DNA from: Embleya sp045207785
GTDB taxonomy: Bacteria > Actinomycetota > Actinomycetes > Streptomycetales > Streptomycetaceae
Length of the DNA: 64,000 nt
Direction of reading: 5' to 3'
Assembly (NCBI RefSeq): GCF_045207785.1
Contig: NZ_CP108776.1
Span: 4,030,001 to 4,094,000, forward strand
The notes under the pieces are model-generated. The model was not told where the DNA came from. It made no database searches and was given only the letters and a program-made list of their open reading frames with translations. The translations under genes and the position numbers were made by a program. Of the stretch, positions 58,347 through 64,000 are shown in pieces (position 1 is the first letter of the stretch; each line of letters starts with the position of its first letter).

Positions 58347-60466
58347 ACGAACACCGTCGGCAGCCGGGTGTCCGGGTGCAGCGCGGTGGACACCCCGCCG
58401 ATGTCCCAGCGGTCGCAGGTGGCGAACAACGGCAGCAGGCCGATCGAGGCGTGCTCGGCCGCGTGCGCGGCGCCCGGCAGATCGGTGGCCTCGATGCCGG
58501 CCGCGGCGACCTGTTCGGGCGTGACCGTCCACCACACGGCCCGCGTGCGCAGGCTGCGCTGCGGCAGATCGAGCTTGTGCTCGCCGAGCACCTCGCCGGT
58601 GGCGATCCGCTTGCGTTGGAAGGAGACGACCCGGCTGGTGACCTCGACCGACCCGAAGTGCAGCCGCGCGGCGCCCCATTCCTGGGTACGCACGCTCTCC
58701 AGGACCCGGATCTCGGTGACCTCGCGCGCGCTGGTGGTCCAGTCCGGATTCGCCGCCCGTACCAGCGCGACGCCCTCGCCGAGGTCGAGTTCGCGGACCA
58801 CGAAGGTGTCGCCCTGATGCAGGTGCACCGCGCCCGGGTGCACCGCGGCGTGCGCCGCCGGGGCGTCGACCGTGCCGAGCAGCCGGCCGGTGTCCTGCTC
58901 GACCACGCGCACCGCCGGCCCGCCCGCGCCGCGGATGTCGGTGAGGTCGGTGGCCCGTTCCCGACTGGTCCAATACCAGCCGGAGGTCCGCCGACGCAGC
59001 AGCCCGCGCCGCTCCAGGCCCGGCAGCAGCTCGGCCGCGACCGGCCCGAAGAGCTCCAGGTCCTCCTCCGTGAGGGCGAACTCGGCCGCCGCCGCGCACA
59101 GGTGCGGGGCCAGCACGTACGGGTTGTCCGGATCGAGCACGGTCGCCTCGACCGGCCGGTCGAACAGCGCCTCGGGGTGGTGCACGAGGAAGGTGTCCAG
59201 CGGGTCGTCGCGCGCGATCAGGATCGCCAGCGCCTCCTGCCCGGCCCGGCCCGCGCGCCCGGCCTGCTGCCACAGCGACGCCCGTGTGCCGGGGTAGCCC
59301 GCGATCAGCACCGCGTCCAGGCCGGAGATGTCCACGCCCAGCTCGAGCGCGGTGGTCGCGGCCACCCCGAGCAGGGTGCCGTCGTGCAGTGCGCGCTCGA
59401 TCGCCCGGCGCTCCTGGGGCAGGTAGCCCGCGCGGTAGGTCGCCACCCGGTCGGCCAGCTTCTCGTCGACCCGCGCGAGGTGGTCGCGCGCGATCACCCG
59501 GACCACCTCGGCGCCGCGCCGCGAGCGGACGAAGGCGACCGTCCGGACGCCGTCCAGGACCAGGTCCGTCAGCAACTCGGCGGTCTCGGCGGTCGCGGTA
59601 CGCCGTACGGGTGCACCGTGTTCACCCTCGTGGCCGGTCAGCGGCGGCTCCCACAGTGCGAACACCAGTTCGCCGTGCGGCGAGCCGTCCTCGGTCACCT
59701 CGACCACGGTGTCGCCGATCAGCCGCTCGGCGGCGGCGGCCGGATCGGACACCGTGGCCGACGCGAGGATGAACACCGGATCCGATCCGTACCTGCGACA
59801 CACCCGACGCAGTCGCCGGATCAACTGGGCCACGTGCGAGCCGAACACCCCGCGATACGTGTGGCATTCGTCGATCACGACATAGCGCAGCGAGCGCAGG
59901 AACGGCCCCCACGAACGGTGTCCGGGCAGCAACGCACGGTGCAACATGTCCGGATTCGTCAGGACGTACGACGCGTGCGCGCGGATCCACCGACGCGCTT
60001 CGACCGGGGTGTCACCGTCGTACGTGGCGGTCCGTACACACCCCAATGCGGGGCTCGCCGCCCGCAATTCCTCGATGGCGCGCGCCTGATCCGCGGCCAG
60101 CGCTTTCGTCGGGGAGAGGTAGAGTGCGGTCGCACCGCGCCCACTGGGCGCGTCCGCGCCCTCGACCAGGGTCGTGAGAACCGGCAACAGATAGGCGAGG
60201 GACTTGCCCGAGGCTGTGCCGGTGGCGATCACGACCGAGCGGCCCTGTGCGGCAGCAGAGGCGGCGCGGGCCTGATGCTCCCACGGCAGTTCGATACCCG
60301 CCGCGCGAAACGCGTCGCCGACTTCCGGCCGAACCCAATCGGGCCAGGCCGCGGTAACCCCTTCGCGAGCGGGTATGCGCCGGACGTGCGTCACTCGATC
60401 GGGTCGATCCCGACCCGCCATAAGGCGGCCGAGAAGACCTTCCGGGGGGCGTGTACTGGGCTGCAT
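58043..60466 (-). CDS. MrfA/SftH-like DEAD-box helicase with DUF1998
   Basis: An 807-residue helicase. ELPWEHQARAASAAAQG and Walker A IATGTASGKSLAYLLP open the first RecA domain, VVIDECHTYRGVFGSH is motif II, ILASATVSDP is motif III, and the second domain has TALELGVDISGLDAVLIAGYPG and QQAGRAGRAGQ. The C-terminal DUF1998 region contains a cysteine cluster, CECEHGCPSCVQSPKCGNGN. Bacillus MrfA of this family repairs mitomycin lesions with an exonuclease. Its 3' end overlaps the tadG-like gene by about 300 bases antisense; the last 25 or so residues look extended. Confidence 0.92.
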   Translation of the reverse strand: MQPSTRPPEGLLGRLMAGRDRPDRVTHVRRIPAREGVTAAWPDWVRPEVGDAFRAAGIELPWEHQARAASAAAQGRSVVIATGTASGKSLAYLLPVLTTLVEGADAPSGRGATALYLSPTKALAADQARAIEELRAASPALGCVRTATYDGDTPVEARRWIRAHASYVLTNPDMLHRALLPGHRSWGPFLRSLRYVVIDECHTYRGVFGSHVAQLIRRLRRVCRRYGSDPVFILASATVSDPAAAAERLIGDTVVEVTEDGSPHGELVFALWEPPLTGHEGEHGAPVRRTATAETAELLTDLVLDGVRTVAFVRSRRGAEVVRVIARDHLARVDEKLADRVATYRAGYLPQERRAIERALHDGTLLGVAATTALELGVDISGLDAVLIAGYPGTRASLWQQAGRAGRAGQEALAILIARDDPLDTFLVHHPEALFDRPVEATVLDPDNPYVLAPHLCAAAAEFALTEEDLELFGPVAAELLPGLERRGLLRRRTSGWYWTSRERATDLTDIRGAGGPAVRVVEQDTGRLLGTVDAPAAHAAVHPGAVHLHQGDTFVVRELDLGEGVALVRAANPDWTTSAREVTEIRVLESVRTQEWGAARLHFGSVEVTSRVVSFQRKRIATGEVLGEHKLDLPQRSLRTRAVWWTVTPEQVAAAGIEATDLPGAAHAAEHASIGLLPLFATCDRWDIGGVSTALHPDTRLPTVFVYDGHPGGAGFAERAYVTAAAWLTATRAAIASCECEHGCPSCVQSPKCGNGNQPLDKAGAVALLGVLLASVSSTGPARAETRADPAAEDASASTTANPPAT

Positions 60467-60593
60467 CGGGCACCAGTGTTACATCCAATGTCGCGGGATT
60501 CATCGTCCCCTAGTGCCCATAAGTGGTTGAATGCCTTGGCGGCTGCCGATCCATGGGGGGGCGACCGCTCAAGAGCAAGGTGCTGGAGGATCC

Positions 60594-60935
60594 GTGGACT
60601 TGTCCCTGTCGACCCGAACCGAGGGCGGTCGTACGATCGTCGAGGTGGGCGGCGAGATCGATGTATACACCGCACCCAAGCTGCGCGAGCAACTGGTGGA
60701 ACTCGTCAACGAAGGCCAGTTCCACCTGATCGTCGACATGGAAGCAGTCGACTTCCTGGACTCGACCGGGCTCGGCGTGCTGGTGGGTGGCCTGAAGCGA
60801 GTGCGTGCCCATGAGGGCTCGCTGCAGCTGGTGTGCACTCAGGAGCGCATCCTGAAGATCTTCCGCATCACCGGCCTGACCAAGGTCTTCCCGATTCATC
60901 CGTCGGTGGCCGTGGCCATCGCCTCGTCCGACTGA
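60594..60935 (+). CDS. bldG: Anti-sigma factor antagonist BldG
   Basis: A 113-residue STAS protein. Its MDLSLSTRTEGGRTIVEVGG start and VGGEIDVYTAPKLREQLVEL, VDFLDSTGLGVLVGGLKRVR and LKIFRITGLTKVFPIH segments match what I recall of Streptomyces BldG nearly throughout. Ser57 in DSTGLG is the phosphorylation site that switches binding to anti-sigma partners. BldG is required for aerial growth and antibiotic production. GTG 60594 has GGAGG six bases upstream. It is followed by its conserved anti-sigma-type neighbour. Confidence 0.97.
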   Translation: MDLSLSTRTEGGRTIVEVGGEIDVYTAPKLREQLVELVNEGQFHLIVDMEAVDFLDSTGLGVLVGGLKRVRAHEGSLQLVCTQERILKIFRITGLTKVFPIHPSVAVAIASSD

Positions 60936-61008
60936 CCGACGTGCGTCCTGACCGGACGCACACCGCACCCGCGCCACCCGGGCGGGTGCACGCACGGCTG
61001 GGGGAACC

Positions 61009-61476
61009 ATGGCCATCGTCGAGCTGCGCTTCAGCGCGCTGCCCGAACACGTCCGCACGGCGCGGCTCGTCGCCGCCGCCGTCGCGCGGCGCGCGGGGGT
61101 TGCTGAGACGGTGCTCGACGAGGTGCGCCTCGCCGTCGGCGAGGCGTGTTCCCGCGCCGTCGGGATGCACCTGGACCGGGCGGACGACGACCGCCCGGTC
61201 ACGGTCACCCTGGACGACGGCAACGGCCGCTTCTGCATCGAGGTCAACGACGGCGTTCCACAGCCGGCGTTGACCGAGGCGGGCCTCGCGGAGGGCGCCG
61301 GGCTGGTGCCCGACCTGTCCTCGAACGGCGCCGGTCTCGATGTCATCGAGAACGAGATGGGCCTCGCCGTGATCCTCGGCCTGGTCGACGACCTCGACGT
61401 ACGGGCCGGCTCCGAGGGCGGCGTGATCCGCATGTCGTGGCCCTCCGGCGCCAAGTCCGCCGAGACCGTCGGCTAG
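61009..61476 (+). CDS. Anti-sigma-type ATP-binding protein next to bldG
   Basis: A 155-residue GHKL-type protein: FSALPEHVRTARLVAAAVAR, N-box VLDEVRLAVGEACSRAVG, then FCIEVNDGVPQ and NGAGLDVIENEMG as G1- and G2-like boxes. In S. coelicolor the gene after bldG (SCO3548) encodes an anti-sigma factor that BldG binds; this is its counterpart by position and sequence. The N-box asparagine typical of active kinases reads as arginine-alanine here (EACSRAVG), so phosphotransfer may be weak. Shares the bldG transcript, 73 bases downstream. Confidence 0.9.
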   Translation: MAIVELRFSALPEHVRTARLVAAAVARRAGVAETVLDEVRLAVGEACSRAVGMHLDRADDDRPVTVTLDDGNGRFCIEVNDGVPQPALTEAGLAEGAGLVPDLSSNGAGLDVIENEMGLAVILGLVDDLDVRAGSEGGVIRMSWPSGAKSAETVG

Positions 61477-61532
61477 CCGGGACCCGCCACCCGCCCGGCC
61501 GCGATCGCGCGGCCGTCATCCGTCGCACCGCC

Positions 61533-61558
61533 ATCGCCCCCGGCCGCCCGGGGGCGAT
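61533..61558 (+). terminator. Terminator after the bldG operon
   Basis: ATCGCCCCCGG and CGGGGGCGAT pair across a short GCC loop, followed by TTTCGG, 57 bases past the stop. Confidence 0.82.
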
Positions 61559-61760
61559 TTCGGCGTTCCCGTGTATCCCGATTTCCGGGTCGTAAAACCT
61601 GCTTCCGGACCCGTGTGTCATTTTTGGGAATCGCGCCCGGATTTCGTCGGTAATTTGATCTGATCATGGCGATTCCCATGGTCTGATCTTGATCATTTGC
61701 ATACACTCCTTTCGCATTGAGAAGTCCCGATCTGAAAGTGCTCCTAGCCAAGGAGGACGA
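61559..61760 (+). promoter_or_regulatory. hppA upstream region with TGATC repeats
   Basis: An AT-richer 200-base gap. TGATC occurs at 61656, 61661, 61684 and 61690, twice as the palindrome TGATCA, and GATCATGG/CCATGGTC form an imperfect inverted repeat around 61662-61684. A strong AAGGAGG (61750-61756) precedes hppA. Confidence 0.45.
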
Positions 61761-64000
61761 ATGTCCGGGATCCACCCCTCCGAACTCACCATGGCCGCAG
61801 ACGTCTCCGTCTCCGGCAGCAACCTCACCTACGTCGTCATCGTCGCGGTGATCGCCCTCGGCGCCCTGGGTGTCGCCGCGGGGCTCGTGCGTCAAGTGCT
61901 CGCCGCCGACGAAGGCACCGAGTCCATGAGACGGATCGCCGGTGCGATCCAAGAGGGCGCCGCCGCCTATCTCACCCGTCAGTTCCGCACCCTCGCGGTG
62001 TTCGCGGCGGGTGTCTTCTTCCTGCTCATGCTGTTGCCGGCGGACGACTGGAACGAGCGGATCGGCCGCTCGATCTTCTTCCTGGTGGGCGCGGTCTTCT
62101 CCGCCGTCACCGGGTACGTCGGCATGTGGCTCGCCGTCCGCAGCAACGTGCGCGTCGCCGCGGCGGCCCGCACCGGGGCCGGTGGTCGCGACGCGGCGAT
62201 GCGGATCGCGTTCCGCACCGGCGGCGTCGCCGGCATGTTCACCGTCGGCCTCGGCCTGTTCGGGGCGGCACTCGTGGTGATCCTGTACCGCGAGGACGCC
62301 CCCAAGGTGCTCGAGGGCTTCGGCTTCGGCGCCGCGCTGCTGGCGATGTTCATGCGCGTGGGCGGCGGCATCTTCACCAAGGCCGCCGACGTCGGCGCCG
62401 ACCTGGTCGGCAAGGTCGAACAGGGCATCCCCGAGGACGACCCGCGCAACGCCGCCACGATCGCCGACAACGTCGGGGACAACGTCGGCGACTGCGCGGG
62501 CATGGCCGCGGACCTGTTCGAGTCCTACGCGGTCACGCTGGTGGCCGCGCTGATCCTGGGCAAGGCCGCGTTCGGCGACGCGGGGCTCGTCTTCCCGCTG
62601 ATCGTCCCCGCCATCGGGGTGCTCACCGCGGTGGTGGGCATCTACACGGTCGCGCCCCGCCCGGGCGACCGCAGCGGGATGAGCGCGATCAACCGGGGCT
62701 TCTTCGTCTCGGCGGTCATCTCGCTGATCCTGGTCGCGGGCGCCGCGTTCCTGTACCTGCCGAGCAAGTTCTCGGACCTGGACGGGCTGGCGGACCAGGA
62801 GATCCTCGCGCACGACGCCGACCCGCGCGTGTTCGCGCTGGTGGCGGTGTTGATCGGGATCGTCCTCGCGGCGGTCATCCAGCAGCTCACCGGCTACTTC
62901 ACCGAGACCAGCCGGCGCCCGGTACGCGACGTCACCAAGACCTCGCTGACCGGTCCGGCGACGGTGATCCTGTCCGGCATCGCGCTGGGCCTGGAGTCCG
63001 CCGTGTACGCGGCGGTGCTGATCTCGGTGGCGGTGCTCGGCGCGTACCTGCTCGGCGCGGGGATCATCATGCTCGCGCTGTTCGCGGTCGCGCTCGCGGG
63101 CACCGGGTTGTTGACCACGGTCGGGGTGATCGTGGCCATGGACACGTTCGGTCCGGTCGCCGACAACGCGCAGGGCATCGCGGAGATGTCCGGCGACGTC
63201 GAGGGCGAGGGCGCGCAGGTGCTCACCGAACTCGACGCCGTGGGCAACACGACCAAGGCGATCACCAAGGGCATCGCGATCGCCACCGCCGTGCTCGCGG
63301 CGACCGCGCTGTACGGGTCCTACCGCGACGCCGTGAACACGGCCGTCAACGAGGCCGGTGGCCTCAAGGACGTCTCCAAGCTCACCTCGCTCTCCTTCAC
63401 CACCGACATCACCCAACCGAACAACCTGGTCGGCCTGATCCTGGGCGCGGCCGTGGTGTTCCTGTTCAGCGGCCTCGCGATCAACGCGGTGTCGCGGGCC
63501 GCGGGCGCGGTGGTGTTCGAGGTGCGCAACCAGTTCCGGACCCGACCCGGGATCATGGACGGCACCGAGCTGCCCGAGTACGGCCGGGTGGTGGACATCT
63601 GCACGCGCGACTCGCTGCGTGAGCTGGCCACCCCGGGGCTGCTCGCGGTGATGGCCCCGATCGCGGTCGGGTTCACCCTCGGGATCGGCCCGCTCGCGGC
63701 GTTCCTCGCGGGGGCGATCGGCACCGGCACGCTGATGGCGGTCTTCCTGGCCAACTCCGGCGGCGCGTGGGACAACGCCAAGAAGATGGTCGAGGACGGC
63801 AGTTACGGCGGCAAGGGCTCAGCAGCCCACGAGGCCACCATCATCGGGGACACGGTCGGCGACCCGTTCAAGGACACCGCGGGACCGGCGATCAACCCGC
63901 TGCTCAAGGTGATGAACCTGGTGTCGCTGCTGATCGCGCCGGCGGTGATCAAACTGACCATCGGCGAGGACAAGAACAACGCGCTGCGCGCGCTCGCGGC
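61761..64000 (+). CDS. hppA: Proton-pumping pyrophosphatase HppA (partial, runs off the edge)
   Basis: At least 746 codons of a multi-helix membrane pyrophosphatase, cut by the window end. The substrate site DVGADLVGKVEQGIPEDDP with NVGDNVGDCAGMAADLFESY, the GNTTKAITKG segment and late ANSGGAWDNAKK and GDTVGDPFKDTAGPA are all conserved. The lysine in GNTTKA, where potassium-dependent enzymes have alanine, marks it as the potassium-independent proton-pumping type. It couples pyrophosphate hydrolysis to proton export. Start 61761 with AAGGAGG five bases upstream. Confidence 0.96.
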   Translation, partial: MSGIHPSELTMAADVSVSGSNLTYVVIVAVIALGALGVAAGLVRQVLAADEGTESMRRIAGAIQEGAAAYLTRQFRTLAVFAAGVFFLLMLLPADDWNERIGRSIFFLVGAVFSAVTGYVGMWLAVRSNVRVAAAARTGAGGRDAAMRIAFRTGGVAGMFTVGLGLFGAALVVILYREDAPKVLEGFGFGAALLAMFMRVGGGIFTKAADVGADLVGKVEQGIPEDDPRNAATIADNVGDNVGDCAGMAADLFESYAVTLVAALILGKAAFGDAGLVFPLIVPAIGVLTAVVGIYTVAPRPGDRSGMSAINRGFFVSAVISLILVAGAAFLYLPSKFSDLDGLADQEILAHDADPRVFALVAVLIGIVLAAVIQQLTGYFTETSRRPVRDVTKTSLTGPATVILSGIALGLESAVYAAVLISVAVLGAYLLGAGIIMLALFAVALAGTGLLTTVGVIVAMDTFGPVADNAQGIAEMSGDVEGEGAQVLTELDAVGNTTKAITKGIAIATAVLAATALYGSYRDAVNTAVNEAGGLKDVSKLTSLSFTTDITQPNNLVGLILGAAVVFLFSGLAINAVSRAAGAVVFEVRNQFRTRPGIMDGTELPEYGRVVDICTRDSLRELATPGLLAVMAPIAVGFTLGIGPLAAFLAGAIGTGTLMAVFLANSGGAWDNAKKMVEDGSYGGKGSAAHEATIIGDTVGDPFKDTAGPAINPLLKVMNLVSLLIAPAVIKLTIGEDKNNALRALA

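Noticed and set aside
61473..63416. A 647-codon minus-strand frame
   Set aside because: Antisense of hppA, rich in Asp/Arg/His/Glu as expected from the reverse of its codons.

Overview
The window is high-GC actinobacterial DNA, and gene content and order point to a streptomycete. From memory, the run of a penicillin-binding protein, wblA, two ArsA-type ATPases, a Crp regulator, endonuclease III, a MarP-like protease, NhaA, acetyl-CoA synthetase, a Tad-type pilus locus, a helicase, bldG with its partner, and a proton pyrophosphatase matches the neighbourhood of SCO3579 to SCO3547 in Streptomyces coelicolor. Several developmental regulators (wblA, crp, bldG) therefore lie in one core segment. 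I cannot name the species.

Bases 1 to about 12,620 form an accessory island at a tRNA-Pro(CGG) gene (12542-12618, minus strand). Three copies of the tRNA 3' region with its terminator are present: 35-190, about 5028-5136, and the intact gene. They divide the island into two former integrative elements. The left one holds a 5'-truncated ARMT1-like gene, a small membrane protein gene coupled to a type I methyltransferase and specificity gene pair without a restriction subunit, and a YefM/YoeB toxin-antitoxin pair under a typical TGTACA operator. The right one holds a hypothetical gene, a membrane protein, a MacB-like ABC exporter interrupted by a tetR-DUF4345 cassette flanked by 163-bp repeats, and a tyrosine integrase remnant whose catalytic tyrosine reads as histidine.

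Bases 12.6-23.4 kb are core: metallophosphoesterase, YqeY protein, bifunctional penicillin-binding protein, wblA, an ArsA-like ATPase pair, a tryptophan-to-kynurenine operon (kynA, kynU) with a divergent Lrp-type regulator, a DUF4177 protein and a RidA protein. Bases 23.6-31.6 kb are a second accessory patch: a winged-helix-like protein, an ATPase/XRE/DUF397 triad with a perfect palindromic operator, small membrane proteins under a TetR with CTAG-type palindromes, and several gene relics (type I restriction subunit, alpha/beta hydrolase, TPR protein), followed by a DUF234-type AAA ATPase.

Bases 31.7-53 kb return to core: two Nudix enzymes, a metallo-beta-lactamase-fold hydrolase, Crp, endonuclease III, MarP-like protease, YdjM-like protein, epoxide hydrolase, holin-like protein, NhaA, a secreted deacetylase-like protein, a cupredoxin-tailed membrane protein, a SulP-carbonic anhydrase fusion, Acs, a CooC/MinD-like ATPase, a Fic-like protein with a degenerate active site, and a HAD hydrolase. 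Bases 53.1-58.3 kb are a Tad/Flp pilus operon (tadZ, tadA, tadB, a frameshifted tadC, DUF4244 pilin, two TadE/G-like genes), preceded by a helically phased 10-bp repeat array. The window ends with an MrfA-like helicase, bldG, its anti-sigma partner, and a partial hppA running off the right edge.
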